Positions 16,957 to 26,100 of a stretch of DNA of 64,000 bases are shown one piece after another. Below the pieces are notes generated by a model. The model was not told where the DNA came from, did no database searches, and saw only the letters and a list, made by a program, of their open reading frames with translations. The stretch is taken from contig JBCCMQ010000007.1 in NCBI GenBank assembly GCA_039026235.1, positions 62,001-126,000 of the forward strand. Reading direction: 5' to 3'. The stretch's first letter is position 1. The number at the start of each line of letters is the position of its first letter. The translations under genes were made by a program, and so were the position numbers. This stretch comes from JBCCMQ01 sp039026235. Lineage in GTDB: Bacteria > Pseudomonadota > Alphaproteobacteria > Rhodobacterales > Rhodobacteraceae.

Positions 16957-16967
16957 CTGCAGTGCAG
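16957..16967. promoter_or_regulatory. CTGC-N3-GCAG palindrome before ccr, PhaR-type operator
   Basis: An exact CTGCAGTGCAG, identical to one of the sites before phaP. It lies 25 bp upstream of the ccr start. CTGC-N3-GCAG is, as I recall, the site type of Rhodobacter PhaR. That PhaR acts here is an inference. Confidence 0.5.
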
Positions 16968-17042
16968 AAATTCCGCTTTCAAGATCACCATCTAGAGACC
17001 AACGCGCAACAAAGCAATCATGAAAACACTATTTTTGAAATT

Positions 17043-18395
17043 TTATGTCTCTTCCAAATGTGCGATCGAGTTTGCATAGAAGGCTAGAACCGGCAACGCA
17101 CCGTCCTGGACGGATACTCCGGAAGGATCAACTGTAATCAGTTTACGGACCGCGAGAGTGTCGAGGCCTTGCTGAACAGCAAACTGGATATCACCAAGCG
17201 AAACCGAGCCCGCACCGAAATTTAGCGACGCGACATGTTCGACGATGCGGGAGGTGGTGATCGGCTCTGCGCCCGACCGAATAAGAACGGAACAAACCAA
17301 AGGAACCGGCAGGACCGGTATGCGCGCGCGAACCTCATCCATCAGAAGAGAGGCTGCGGCGGCAACCGGATCCTCGGCATCCTGAAGCGAAAGCTGTTCG
17401 AGGCTAAGCGGTGCACCGAAGGAGACGGCGGCGATACCATAGCGATAAGAAGGTTTGGACACCCGCCGCCAAACTAGCTTCCAAACAAACACCACCACGG
17501 CAAATGGGCGCACGCGGAATCGCCGACTGTTTTCTTCACCCGCACGCGTAAGCACATGGTCTTCAAATACTCGGTCGTAATTGACAGACACTGGAACGAA
17601 CACAACGGGTCTGCCGGCATCCTGCGCGCCAGCCAAAATATAGCTGATGATACCAAGCTTCGGTGGTGCAGGCTTGCCATCAAGGCTAAGGCCGCCCTCG
17701 GGAAAGATCGCCTGGGTTAAGCCCTCTTGGGCCGCCATTTGGACATAGCGGGCTAGTACTTTGCGGTATAACAGATTAGGCGATTTGCGGCGGATAAAGT
17801 AACCGCCCATCGCACGAATAAGGCGTGAGACCGGCCAGACGCGCGCCCATTCGCCGACCGCGTATGACAGCGCCGTGCGCTTTGCCGCGAGATAGGTCAC
17901 GAGAACATAGTCCATGTTTGAGCGGTGATTAATGACGTAGATAACCGTCGCTTCGGCTGGAATCGCGTCATAGGCACCACTTGCGTCTTCTTCGATGCGT
18001 ACCCGGTAGAGTGCCTCGCAGACCCATTTCGACAGCCGCATCGCAAATGAGAAATAGGCGGTGGCGGAAAAGGCGGGCACGATCTCACGCGCGTACCTGT
18101 GCGCCCGCTCGACCGCAACATCATCCCTCAGGCCGTTTTTGGCGGCAAATTCCGATGCGGCGCGCACGACATCGGGATCATAGGTCAGGCGTTGGATCGT
18201 GTCATAGCGTCGTGCGAGCTTGAAGGGCTCAATCGGACGCGGCAGACGTTCGTTCAGCCGAGCGACCGCGCGTTCGAGCCGGCGCCGAAAGAACCAGCGT
18301 ACCGACGGTAACAAGAGATGGGTCGCCGCGGTCACCGCCGCGAACGCCAAAATCAGGATTAGGATCCATAGTGGAATCTCTACGGTCTGAGCCAT
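17043..18395 (-). CDS. PlsB-like glycerol-3-phosphate acyltransferase
   Basis: A 450-residue membrane-bound acyltransferase with an N-terminal membrane segment (IPLWILILILAFAAVTAA). The acyltransferase blocks are visible: YVINHRSNMDYVLVTYL (the His-x4-Asp block), GGYFIRRKSPNLLYRK and AIFPEGGLSLDGKP. It resembles PlsB-type glycerol-3-phosphate O-acyltransferases but is much shorter than the E. coli enzyme. It lies between ccr and ecm, on the ccr strand, and is divergent from ecm. Confidence 0.85.
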   Translation of the reverse strand: MAQTVEIPLWILILILAFAAVTAATHLLLPSVRWFFRRRLERAVARLNERLPRPIEPFKLARRYDTIQRLTYDPDVVRAASEFAAKNGLRDDVAVERAHRYAREIVPAFSATAYFSFAMRLSKWVCEALYRVRIEEDASGAYDAIPAEATVIYVINHRSNMDYVLVTYLAAKRTALSYAVGEWARVWPVSRLIRAMGGYFIRRKSPNLLYRKVLARYVQMAAQEGLTQAIFPEGGLSLDGKPAPPKLGIISYILAGAQDAGRPVVFVPVSVNYDRVFEDHVLTRAGEENSRRFRVRPFAVVVFVWKLVWRRVSKPSYRYGIAAVSFGAPLSLEQLSLQDAEDPVAAAASLLMDEVRARIPVLPVPLVCSVLIRSGAEPITTSRIVEHVASLNFGAGSVSLGDIQFAVQQGLDTLAVRKLITVDPSGVSVQDGALPVLAFYANSIAHLEET

Positions 18396-18440
18396 AGGGC
18401 ATTCGTCGCAGCAAAGCGTCGTTGGGTAAATTGCCTGGTG

Positions 18441-18451
18441 CTGCAGCGCGG
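18441..18451. promoter_or_regulatory. Near-match to the PhaR-type palindrome before ecm
   Basis: CTGCAGCGCGG differs from CTGC-N3-GCAG at one position and lies 70 bp before the ecm start, between the divergent acyltransferase and ecm genes. Confidence 0.3.
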
Positions 18452-18520
18452 CGAATTGACAGCGACATAAAATTCCATGAAAAGATCCTCGCTGATAACA
18501 AAGTTATGCAAGGTGAGCGC

Positions 18521-20482
18521 ATGGCAAAAAAAGATCGCCCATGGCTATTCCGGACCTACGCAGGGCATTCGACGGCAAACGCGTCAAATGAACTGTTTCG
18601 CGCGAACCTTGCCAGGGGTCAAACCGGCCTGTCCGTCGCTTTCGATTTACCAACGCAAACCGGTTACGACAGTGACCACAGCCTTGCCAGGGGCGAGGTT
18701 GGAAAGGTTGGTGTGCCGATTTCGCATCTTGGGGACATGCGCGCGCTATTTGACGACATTCCGCTTGCCCAGATGAACACGTCGATGACGATCAATGCGA
18801 CCGCCCCATGGCTTCTGGCGTTGTATCTTGCCGTTGCCGAAGAACAGGGCGCGGACATCTCTGAGCTGCAAGGCACGGTCCAGAACGACATCATCAAGGA
18901 ATACCTGAGCCGCGGAACCTACATTTTTCCACCAGAGCCCTCGATGGCGATCATGACTGATCTGGCCGCCTACTGCTACCAACATATTCCTAAATGGAAC
19001 CCGATGAACGTCTGTTCTTATCACTTGCAAGAAGCAGGGGCGACACCGGAACAGGAGTTGGCCTATGCACTTGCCACGGCCTGCTCGGTCTTGGATTCGC
19101 TAAAGGGCAAGGTCAGCCCTGAGGACTTCCCCAAAGTTGTCGGAAGGATCTCATTCTTTGTGAATGCGGGCATTCGCTTTGTGACCGAGATGTGCAAGAT
19201 GCGCGCCTTCGTCGATCTCTGGGCCGAGATTTGCGAAGAGCGCTACGGCATTACAGACCCAAGGCTGCGGCGCTTTCGATATGGCGTTCAAGTGAATTCC
19301 CTGGGGCTGACCGAACAGCAACCGGAAAACAATGTCTACCGCATTCTTCTTGAAATGTTGGCTGTCACCCTGTCCAAGAACGCGCGGGCGCGCGCCATCC
19401 AACTGCCCGCCTGGAACGAAGCCTTGGGCTTGCCACGTCCCTGGGATCAGCAATGGTCTTTGCGAATGCAACAGATATTGGCATTCGAAACCGATCTTCT
19501 TGAGTACGGTGATCTATTCGACGGCAATAAAATCGTTGAAGATAAAGTTGACAAAATCAAAGAAAATGCGCGCCGAGAACTCAACATGCTTAATGAATTG
19601 GGCGGCGCAATTACCTCAATTGACTATATGAAAGCTCAACTTGTCGAAGCTAACCGGGAAAGAATTGGACGTATAGAAACCGGCGAGACAAAGCTCATCG
19701 GTGTCAATTCCTTCGAAGACTGCGAACCCGGGCCGCTCATCGATGAAGACGGTGGGATCATGTCGGTGGATCCTGATGTCGAAACTGACCAGATCATCCG
19801 GTTGAACGCATGGCGCGACCAGCGGGACGCTTCCGCGGTTCGCCAAGCGCTTTCCGCCCTGAAAAGGGCCGCAAGGGCCGGGAAAAATATCATGCCTACC
19901 TCTATTGATGCCGCAAAGGCCGGTGTGACTACTGGCGAATGGTCGGAAGCGATGCGCGCTATTTTCGGTATCTACCGTGGGCCTACTGGTGTGGCCGCCG
20001 GAAAGTCGAACCGAACGGAAGACCTTGCTGTTTTACGTCAAAGGGTCGACGCGGTTTCTGATCGCATCGGGCGGCGGCTGACCTTCTTGATGGGCAAGCC
20101 CGGTCTCGATGGGCATTCCAACGGGGCCGAGCAGATTGTCGCGCGCGCGCGGGACTGCGGAATGGAAATCCACTATGACGGCATCCGAATGGCGCCGGCT
20201 GACATTATCGAGTCGGTACTTGAAAAGATGCCCCATGTGGTTGGCGTTTCCGTACTTTCAGGAAGTCATATTCCCTTGATCGAAGAGCTTATGACGTTGC
20301 TGCGGATAAACAGACTGGATCACATTCCGATAATTCTAGGTGGAATTATTCCAGCAGAAGACGCTCGCAGATTGAAAGAGATCGGAATTTCAAAAGTCTA
20401 TTCACCGAAGGACTTCAAGATCAATCTGATTATGGAAGACATTATCACACTTGCTGACCGGGCGGAAATTGCCGCTCAGTAG
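18521..20482 (+). CDS. ecm: Ethylmalonyl-CoA mutase
   Basis: A coenzyme B12-dependent mutase that converts (2R)-ethylmalonyl-CoA to (2S)-methylsuccinyl-CoA, two steps after Ccr. The 653 residues hold the catalytic barrel (PWLFRTYAGHSTANASNELF, then LSVAFDLPTQTGYDSDH) and a C-terminal B12-binding domain with the DxHxxG motif in GKPGLDGHSNGAEQI near residue 526. The N-terminus, the size and the ccr neighbourhood separate it from methylmalonyl-CoA mutase. AGGTGAG precedes the ATG. An in-frame upstream start is possible but has no ribosome binding site. Confidence 0.94.
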   Translation: MAKKDRPWLFRTYAGHSTANASNELFRANLARGQTGLSVAFDLPTQTGYDSDHSLARGEVGKVGVPISHLGDMRALFDDIPLAQMNTSMTINATAPWLLALYLAVAEEQGADISELQGTVQNDIIKEYLSRGTYIFPPEPSMAIMTDLAAYCYQHIPKWNPMNVCSYHLQEAGATPEQELAYALATACSVLDSLKGKVSPEDFPKVVGRISFFVNAGIRFVTEMCKMRAFVDLWAEICEERYGITDPRLRRFRYGVQVNSLGLTEQQPENNVYRILLEMLAVTLSKNARARAIQLPAWNEALGLPRPWDQQWSLRMQQILAFETDLLEYGDLFDGNKIVEDKVDKIKENARRELNMLNELGGAITSIDYMKAQLVEANRERIGRIETGETKLIGVNSFEDCEPGPLIDEDGGIMSVDPDVETDQIIRLNAWRDQRDASAVRQALSALKRAARAGKNIMPTSIDAAKAGVTTGEWSEAMRAIFGIYRGPTGVAAGKSNRTEDLAVLRQRVDAVSDRIGRRLTFLMGKPGLDGHSNGAEQIVARARDCGMEIHYDGIRMAPADIIESVLEKMPHVVGVSVLSGSHIPLIEELMTLLRINRLDHIPIILGGIIPAEDARRLKEIGISKVYSPKDFKINLIMEDIITLADRAEIAAQ

Positions 20483-20558
20483 AATTTAAGACCGCAAACT
20501 TGCTATTCCCGCCGAAGCTGATATGCCAGCGACACGCAACCACTCAGGCAGAAGTTAC

Positions 20559-20882
20559 ATGAAAATAGATCTCGACGCGCTTTCAGAGAAAGAACTCAAC
20601 GCTCTCAAGGCAAACGTGGAAGCAGCCTTGGCTAAGTCCGAAAAGAAGAAAATGGACGAAGCGAAAAAAGCAGCTGAGAAGGCCGCCAAGAAATTTGGCT
20701 TCACCTTGAATGATCTGGTCGAAACATCTGGTGCTAAGAAGGCACGCGCCAAAAAGCCCTCGGTCGCCAAGTACAAGAACCCAAGCAACCCCGATCAAAC
20801 ATGGTCGGGCCGTGGCCGGCAGCCCGGCTGGATCAAAGAAGCTCTCGCCGCCGGCAAAGCACTAGACCAATTCGCGATCTAG
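20559..20882 (+). CDS. H-NS-like nucleoid protein
   Basis: A 107-residue protein with an N-terminal Lys/Glu/Ala-rich coiled coil (about residues 8-50, for oligomerisation) and a C-terminal H-NS DNA-binding motif KYKNPSNPDQTWSGRGRQPGW, core TWSGRGRQPGW. Such proteins bind the minor groove and silence or shape AT-rich DNA. It lies 76 bp after ecm on the same strand. Confidence 0.9.
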   Translation: MKIDLDALSEKELNALKANVEAALAKSEKKKMDEAKKAAEKAAKKFGFTLNDLVETSGAKKARAKKPSVAKYKNPSNPDQTWSGRGRQPGWIKEALAAGKALDQFAI

Positions 20883-21233
20883 TGAATTTCGCAGCGTTTA
20901 GCTGCAATTCGACTTGGGCTGTAGCCCGCAAGAGCTTTTCGGCCTGTTGGCAAAAAAGCATGGGCTGCACCCTTTGAAAATAACATAGGTTTTTGGCACG
21001 TGCAGCCATTCCGCAGGCCGTGCCGAATACTCATAAGTCCGCGCTCAAGCTCAATGACCAATATGCGCCAAAGCAGTGTTTGTGCACTGCCATCCGCATA
21101 GCCCAGCATTCCGGTGCGCGGCAAAGGTAAATCGGCGGGGCTGCATGAACGCCAAGACTCCGATCTTTCAAGGGCGGCCTAAATCCGGTTTTGTTGTGGT
21201 TAGGGCAGTGGAGCATTGGCAAAAGGACCTGAA
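20883..21233. other. Intergenic region before deoD
   Basis: About 350 bp without a supported gene. I see no strong hairpin or promoter. A 30-codon reading frame at 21145-21237 overlaps the deoD start as ATGA but shows no other coding sign. Confidence 0.5.
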
Positions 21234-21947
21234 ATGACCGTACATATTGGTGCCCAGCCGGGCGACATTGCCGAAACCGTTTTGCTGCCCGGTGACCCTC
21301 TTCGGGCCAAGTGGGCGGCGGAGACATTTCTGAACGATGTCCGCTGCGTGAACGAAGTCAGGGGCATGCTGGGCTTTACGGGGACCTGGCAGGGTCATCC
21401 GGTGACGATCCAGGGATCGGGCATGGGGATGCCTAGCCTGTCGATTTATGTGAACGAGCTTATCCGCGACTTCGGTGCCAAAACGCTTATCCGCATCGGA
21501 TCGGCCGGAGGGATGCAACCCTTTGTGAAACTGCGGGACGTTGTCATCGCCATGACAAGTTCCACGCTTTCGACACCTTCCAGTGGCATATTTCGAGAGC
21601 TGAATTTTGCGCCTGCGGCCGATTTTGACTTGATCCAGGCCGCAGTTTCAGCCGCAGGGGCAAAGTCCGTCCCCACCCACGTCGGTGGCATCTATTCGTC
21701 CGACGTGTTCTACGACGAACGCCCCGATCTCAACGAGCAAATGGTGCGGCACGGCATTCTCGCCGTCGAGATGGAGGCAGCAGAGCTCTATACGCTCGCG
21801 GCGCGCCATCAGCGCCGCGCCTTGGCGGTACTGACAATATCCGATCACCTCACAACCGGCGAGGCGCTTTCGAGCGCTGACAGGCAATCAAGTTTTGGCG
21901 ATATGGTCGAAATCGCACTCGCTGCGGCATTTCCCGAGCCAGACTAG
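21234..21947 (+). CDS. deoD: Purine nucleoside phosphorylase, DeoD type
   Basis: A 237-residue hexameric-type phosphorylase that splits purine (deoxy)nucleosides with phosphate. Family marks are LLPGDPLRAKW, TWQGHPVTIQGSGMGMPSLS (the phosphate/nucleoside site), IRIGSAGGMQ, the nucleoside-binding AVEMEAAELY, and TISDHLTTGEALSS, which contains the catalytic Asp. AAAGGA is placed 8 bases before the ATG. With the BMP transporter of this window it could form a nucleoside salvage route, though the two are far apart. Confidence 0.93.
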   Translation: MTVHIGAQPGDIAETVLLPGDPLRAKWAAETFLNDVRCVNEVRGMLGFTGTWQGHPVTIQGSGMGMPSLSIYVNELIRDFGAKTLIRIGSAGGMQPFVKLRDVVIAMTSSTLSTPSSGIFRELNFAPAADFDLIQAAVSAAGAKSVPTHVGGIYSSDVFYDERPDLNEQMVRHGILAVEMEAAELYTLAARHQRRALAVLTISDHLTTGEALSSADRQSSFGDMVEIALAAAFPEPD

Positions 21948-22048
21948 GTGGCGCAACGCCCACGCGTTTAACGACAGCCCTGCCTCTCGGCCACGAGCAC
22001 AAGTGCGCCTTTGGTAGCCGGTTGCGTGTCAGCCCCGTTTGACAAGGC

Positions 22049-22750
22049 CTATGGGCAATTCATCGCACGGACAAAGCTTGGACGCCCTTCATGGACGCCG
22101 ATGTCGCGAGACACCAGTGTCCCATCCTCTAGCCGAACGGCATTCAAACGGGTCCAGTTCGCCGTCGCGACAATCATTTCCGGCCCCTCGCCGCAATTGC
22201 GGATGCCACCGGCGATATCAACCTCTCCGATCCGGTGGTTGGTGACGCCGTCAAGCGTTGCGACAAGCTCTAGCGACTTGTCTTGATAGCGCCAGACGGT
22301 CAAGCGCTTGGCCAGATGCGGCCGGTCAACATAGGCGATCTCGATGACACCGTCGCCGTCCAAATCAGCGGCGCCGACGGGCGCCAGCCAACGGAAGGAA
22401 CGGCCGATGTGCGGGGTCGCGGCAACCTCGCCGTCGGCGCCGTAAATCACGAGGCGCGCGCCGAGGGCGACGTCACTTTCGACAACGATGACTTCGGCCA
22501 CGCCGTCACCGTCAAGATCCTGCACGCGGGGCTCGGTATCTTCGAAAACACGGTTTGTGGGCAGGGTCACCCGCGCGGTGGTGCCGTCGGAAAGGGTCAT
22601 GACCAGAGCGCCATGTTCGATCGTGTCCCCCAGCACCCCGTGCGCATAACGGGTTGTGGGGGCCGCGTATTGGGCATCGATCACAGACTGTGAGACGGCC
22701 GATACCGGCACGCAGGCGGCGAGCAGAACCGCGCAGGTCCAGCGCATCAT
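22049..22750 (-). CDS. Exported FG-GAP/VCBS-repeat protein
   Basis: A 233-residue secreted protein. The signal peptide is MMRWTCAVLLAACVPVSAVS. Two calcium-loop-like repeats, VQDLDGDGVAEVIVVES and AADLDGDGVIEIAYVDR, belong to an integrin-like beta-propeller fold (FG-GAP/VCBS). Its function is unknown. The start overlaps the ferredoxin stop (TGATG), so the two are likely cotranscribed. Confidence 0.85.
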   Translation of the reverse strand: MMRWTCAVLLAACVPVSAVSQSVIDAQYAAPTTRYAHGVLGDTIEHGALVMTLSDGTTARVTLPTNRVFEDTEPRVQDLDGDGVAEVIVVESDVALGARLVIYGADGEVAATPHIGRSFRWLAPVGAADLDGDGVIEIAYVDRPHLAKRLTVWRYQDKSLELVATLDGVTNHRIGEVDIAGGIRNCGEGPEMIVATANWTRLNAVRLEDGTLVSRDIGVHEGRPSFVRAMNCP

Positions 22751-23073
22751 CAGATCTGTCTTTCCGGCATGTGCACGATCAAACCATCAAGCGTGTCGGT
22801 CACTTTCAATTGGCATGTCAGGCGGGATACACCCGGTTTGGGGTCGTAGGCGAAATCAAGCATATCCTCTTCCATCGGGTCGATTTCTGGCAGCTTGTCG
22901 GTCCATCCTTCATCGATGTAGACGTGACAGGTAGAACAGGCGCAGGCACCTCCGCAGTCGGCCTCAATTCCGGGGATATTATTGTCTCGGGCGCCTTCCA
23001 TGACCGTCAGGCCGTCGGCGACATCGACGATATGTTCAGTGCCGTTGAATTCAATGTAGGTGATCTTTGCCAT
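22750..23073 (-). CDS. 2Fe-2S ferredoxin, adrenodoxin type
   Basis: A 107-residue plant/adrenodoxin-type ferredoxin. The cluster ligands are in the pattern DCGGACACSTCHVYI followed by LTCQL (four Cys, C-x5-C-x2-C plus one distal Cys). Other marks are TYIEFNGTEHIVDVADGLTV and the acidic patch EIDPMEEDMLDF. It carries electrons in the cytoplasm to a monooxygenase or to Fe-S assembly. Its partner is not obvious here. Confidence 0.93.
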   Translation of the reverse strand: MAKITYIEFNGTEHIVDVADGLTVMEGARDNNIPGIEADCGGACACSTCHVYIDEGWTDKLPEIDPMEEDMLDFAYDPKPGVSRLTCQLKVTDTLDGLIVHMPERQI

Positions 23074-23175
23074 CCGCGGTAAAATCCCGATAAGTGCCTG
23101 GGTAGCTGTAAAGACTGCAGATAGACCAACGCCGGGGATTCTTCCAGCCCACCGGACTTGCATTCAGATCATCAT

Positions 23176-23190
23176 GTTCTATTTTTGTTC
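23176..23190 (+). promoter_or_regulatory. SOS (LexA) box
   Basis: GTTC-TATTTTT-GTTC, an exact match to the alphaproteobacterial LexA site GTTC-N7-GTTC. It ends 2 bp before the first ATG of the DnaE2 fragment. Confidence 0.7.
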
Positions 23191-23192
23191 TC

Positions 23193-23621
23193 ATGATCGG
23201 AACCGCCCTTCTACCTTCGGTCTCGGAACCGCGGCCATGGCCGCGCCCGCCCGCCTGCATCCCGAACGCCCGACTTGGCGAACCCGCTGCAGGCGCGCGC
23301 ATTACGGTCGCTGGGCTGGTTCTGGTCCGGCAGCGGCCCGGAACGGCAAAGGGCGTAATCTTCATCACGCTGGAAGATGAGACCGGCACCTGCAACGTGG
23401 TTGTCTGGGCCAAGACTTATGAACGGTTTCGCCGGGCGGTTATTGCCGGCCGCCTGCTACGTGTGACCGGCCGCATTCAGCGTGAGGCGGGCGTCGTTCA
23501 TATCGTTGCGGAAACTATCGAAGACATCTCGGCAATGCTTGACGATCTCATAAGTTACCACGAACTATGCCGGGCCGGGGATCAGCCCGAAACAACGCGT
23601 CCCGCGTATCTTGGACGCTGA
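23193..23621 (+). pseudogene. dnaE2: C-terminal fragment of error-prone DNA polymerase DnaE2
   Basis: A 142-residue ORF. From about residue 33 it matches only the last, OB-fold domain of DnaE2: ITVAGLVLVRQRPGTAKGVI, FITLEDETGTCNVVVW, then LLRVTGRIQREAGVVHIVAE. Full DnaE2 exceeds 1000 residues and normally sits with imuA and imuB, neither of which is here. The first 30 residues are Pro-rich and unlike the family. An exact SOS box lies directly before it, as would remain after a deletion from the promoter to the 3' end of an SOS-controlled operon. No ribosome binding site fits the ATG at 23193, so translation is doubtful. A small surviving OB-fold gene is the alternative. Confidence 0.7.
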
Positions 23622-23673
23622 CGATAAGACTGCCCGTTATTGTCTCAGGATTAAACACAGCCCGGGAATCAAC

Positions 23674-24210
23674 ATGCGACGCATAACTCTGGCCATTTTC
23701 TTCCTTACAGCCGGCTGCACCGAAACACTGCCGCCTCCTTCGACACAGGATGGTGCGTTCCATCAAGCCGCCATCGCATTTCTGGACGCCCTGCAACCAC
23801 GCTCGATCCGGGAAGAACGGGAATACTGCGGCTACTTCGGGCGAGACGCCGCAGGTGGGTTCGTCGCAACCGAACCGATCCAAGGGGCCTTTGCATATTG
23901 CGATCTAGCCGACCCGCCGAACAGCTTTCAAACCGTGGCATCCTACCACACGCACGGCAGCTTCGACACCGATGCGGATTCCGAAGTGCCAAGCGTCGCC
24001 GACGTCGAAAGTGACATTGCAGTTGGCGTCTACGGATATGTTTCAACCCCCGGGGGACGGGTCTGGTTCATCAATGGATGGGACGACGATATTCGACAGC
24101 TGTGCGGCATATCCTGCGTGGCGAGCGATCCGGCCTTTATAGCCGGTGACGCCGGCCCAATCCCAACGCATTACACTCTGGCTGAATTGATCAGGCGAGA
24201 AGCATTCTAA
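23674..24210 (+). CDS. DUF4329 lipoprotein
   Basis: A 178-residue lipoprotein. The signal peptide ends in the lipobox LTAGC (MRRITLAIFFLTAGCTE). The body has the DUF4329 core: EREYCGYFGRDAAGGFVATE, then VASYHTHGSFDTDADSEVPS with a His-x-His pair and acidic residues that could bind metal, then GYVSTPGGRVWFING. The His-Thr-His plus Ser/Asp pattern recalls JAB-type metalloproteases, but that is a guess. A strong bidirectional terminator follows. Confidence 0.85.
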   Translation: MRRITLAIFFLTAGCTETLPPPSTQDGAFHQAAIAFLDALQPRSIREEREYCGYFGRDAAGGFVATEPIQGAFAYCDLADPPNSFQTVASYHTHGSFDTDADSEVPSVADVESDIAVGVYGYVSTPGGRVWFINGWDDDIRQLCGISCVASDPAFIAGDAGPIPTHYTLAELIRREAF

Positions 24211-24234
24211 TTGTTGGACCCGCAGAACTCATAG

Positions 24235-24265
24235 AAAAGAGGCGCCCCGACGGGGCGCCTCTTTT
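24235..24265. terminator. Bidirectional Rho-independent terminator
   Basis: A nearly perfect palindrome: AAAAGAGGCGCCCCG, one central base, CGGGGCGCCTCTTTT. It lies between the convergent DUF4329 and degP genes and has U tracts in both directions. Confidence 0.92.
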
Positions 24266-24280
24266 GTTCAGTTTAACCGC

Positions 24281-25747
24281 CTACCCTTGTTCAAGCGACA
24301 GGGCGACGAATCTTGGGTCGCCGTTGCGGCGAACGAGAAGCAAGAGAGATTTCCGTCCCCCTTCGCGCGCCTCTTCCACGCGCTCTTCAAGATCGGCAAT
24401 TCCCACCACTTTCTCTTGGCCGGCTTCGGTAATGATATCACCCGCACGCAGACCTTTCTCATAGGCCTCGGCGTCCTCGGCCACATCGGTCACCACAAGA
24501 CCTTCAGCATCATCCTCAAGCCCAAGCTGACTACGCAACTCAGATGTCAGCGTGGATATCGTCATCCCCAGGATCTCGCTTTCCTGCGGGTCTGCGTCGG
24601 CGGGCGCCGATGCAGGAACCGCGCCCTCGGCGGTTTCCCGACGCCCGAGGGTCACAACCAAGGTCTGCGTCTCACCATTGCGCGACACGACAATGCGTAC
24701 ATCGGATCCAACCGACGAATTACCAACCCGGCGCACCAGTTCGCGCGTGTCGGCCACAACGTCACCGTCGAATGACAAAATGACATCGCCCGCTTCCATT
24801 CCGGCCTCTTCGGCCGGACCGTCGGGAACATCTGTAACCAGAGCGCCGGACACCTCTTCCAGTCCAAGCGCTTCCGCCAATTCATCCGTCACATCTTGGA
24901 TACGCACGCCGAGCCAACCGCGGCGAGTTTCGCCGAATTCCTGCAATTGTTCTACAACCCGCGTCACCACGGTTGCTGACATCGCAAATCCGATACCAAT
25001 CGAGCCTCCGTTCGGGCTCAGAATGGCCGTGTTCACGCCGATGACATCACCGTCCATGTTAAAGAGCGGGCCACCCGAGTTGCCGCGGTTGATGGCGGCA
25101 TCCGTCTGGATGTAATCGTCATAGCTTCCCGACAAGGCACGGTTGCGTGCTGACACAATGCCAACTGAGACCGAAAAGCCCTGACCAAGCGGGTTGCCCA
25201 TCGCCATGACCCAATCGCCAACGCGCATGATGTCGCTGTCACCGAAACGAACAAACGGCAGCGGATCGTCGCTCTCAACCTTGAGAAGCGCGATGTCGGT
25301 GTTCGGATCGGTGCCCACCACCATGGCCGGAAGCTCTTCACCCGAGAAAAACTCGATCAGGATCTCATCGGCCGCTTCGATGACGTGATTGTTTGTCACG
25401 ATGTAGCCGTCTTCCGAGATGACAAAGCCCGACCCCAACGCAGAGTTGCGACGCGGGCGTCCGCCTTCGCCCTGGCGATCACGGAATTCGCGGAAAAAGT
25501 CTTCGAAGGGGGATCCTTCGGGCACCATCGGCGCAGGCCCGGTGTTCGCTGCCACCGTCTGGGTCGTTGTAATGTTGACGACAGATCCCGAGATTTCGTC
25601 AACCAGATCCGCCAGACTTGTCGGCACACCTTGCGCACGGACGACCATGGCCTGTGCCAGCACAAGAGCGGCACCCAGTACCATCATCCAAAATAACCGT
25701 GCCCGTGCTGTCGTATGTGTGGTTCTTGTTGCTGCTCTTGACTTCAC
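24281..25747 (-). CDS. degP: Periplasmic serine protease DegP/HtrA (Do family)
   Basis: Protease-chaperone of the envelope. After an N-terminal export signal (LFWMMVLGAALVLAQAMVVRA) comes the trypsin-like domain with the triad in TNNHVIEA (His), NTDIALLKV (Asp) and GNSGGPLFN (Ser). Two PDZ domains follow (RRGWLGVRIQDV; and the one containing LVVTDVAEDAEAYEKGL). I prefer the GTG start at 25747 (AAGGAG 6 bases before) over the ATG at 25762, which has only a weak site. It is last in the hflK-hflC-DUF2065-degP cluster, a conserved envelope quality-control group. Confidence 0.93.
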   Translation of the reverse strand: MKSRAATRTTHTTARARLFWMMVLGAALVLAQAMVVRAQGVPTSLADLVDEISGSVVNITTTQTVAANTGPAPMVPEGSPFEDFFREFRDRQGEGGRPRRNSALGSGFVISEDGYIVTNNHVIEAADEILIEFFSGEELPAMVVGTDPNTDIALLKVESDDPLPFVRFGDSDIMRVGDWVMAMGNPLGQGFSVSVGIVSARNRALSGSYDDYIQTDAAINRGNSGGPLFNMDGDVIGVNTAILSPNGGSIGIGFAMSATVVTRVVEQLQEFGETRRGWLGVRIQDVTDELAEALGLEEVSGALVTDVPDGPAEEAGMEAGDVILSFDGDVVADTRELVRRVGNSSVGSDVRIVVSRNGETQTLVVTLGRRETAEGAVPASAPADADPQESEILGMTISTLTSELRSQLGLEDDAEGLVVTDVAEDAEAYEKGLRAGDIITEAGQEKVVGIADLEERVEEAREGGRKSLLLLVRRNGDPRFVALSLEQG

Positions 25748-25902
25748 GCCAGTCTCCTTCATCGGATCTTCGCCCGGGATCCACAGTACCGTCGCCGAGC
25801 GCCTTTACAACCTTGCACTAAAATAGGCATCGAATGGCGCGGAGCAAAGGGCGCAGCTCTGTTTCACACCTTTGTCATTGATTGTAAGCGCCGGAAGTAT
25901 GG

Positions 25903-26100
25903 TTACGCCCCTAGCCCGCGCGCCACCCAGACAAGGATCACGCCGGCCGCTAACACGGCCAACCCAATGACGCGGCGGGTTTCAAGCGGCATCTTCGAAA
26001 TGAGTTCAACCAGCTCCTCAAGGCGCGCCGGGGCCAGTGCAAACACCAGCCCCTCAACCACGCATACCAGACCAATGGCCAGCAGAATGTAGGCTATCAC
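25903..26100 (-). CDS. DUF2065 small membrane protein
   Basis: A 65-residue protein with two membrane helices (IAYILLAIGLVCVVEGLVFALAP and RRVIGLAVLAAGVILVWVARGL in outline) and the loop RLEELVELISKMP typical of DUF2065. The GTG start overlaps the hflC stop as GTGA. Members often sit beside hflC and may modulate the HflKC complex. The role is unknown. Confidence 0.87.
   Translation of the reverse strand: MIAYILLAIGLVCVVEGLVFALAPARLEELVELISKMPLETRRVIGLAVLAAGVILVWVARGLGA

Noticed and set aside
21145..21237. A 30-codon frame that overlaps the deoD start as ATGA
   Set aside because: Too short, with no ribosome binding site and no similarity. Kept only as part of the intergenic note.
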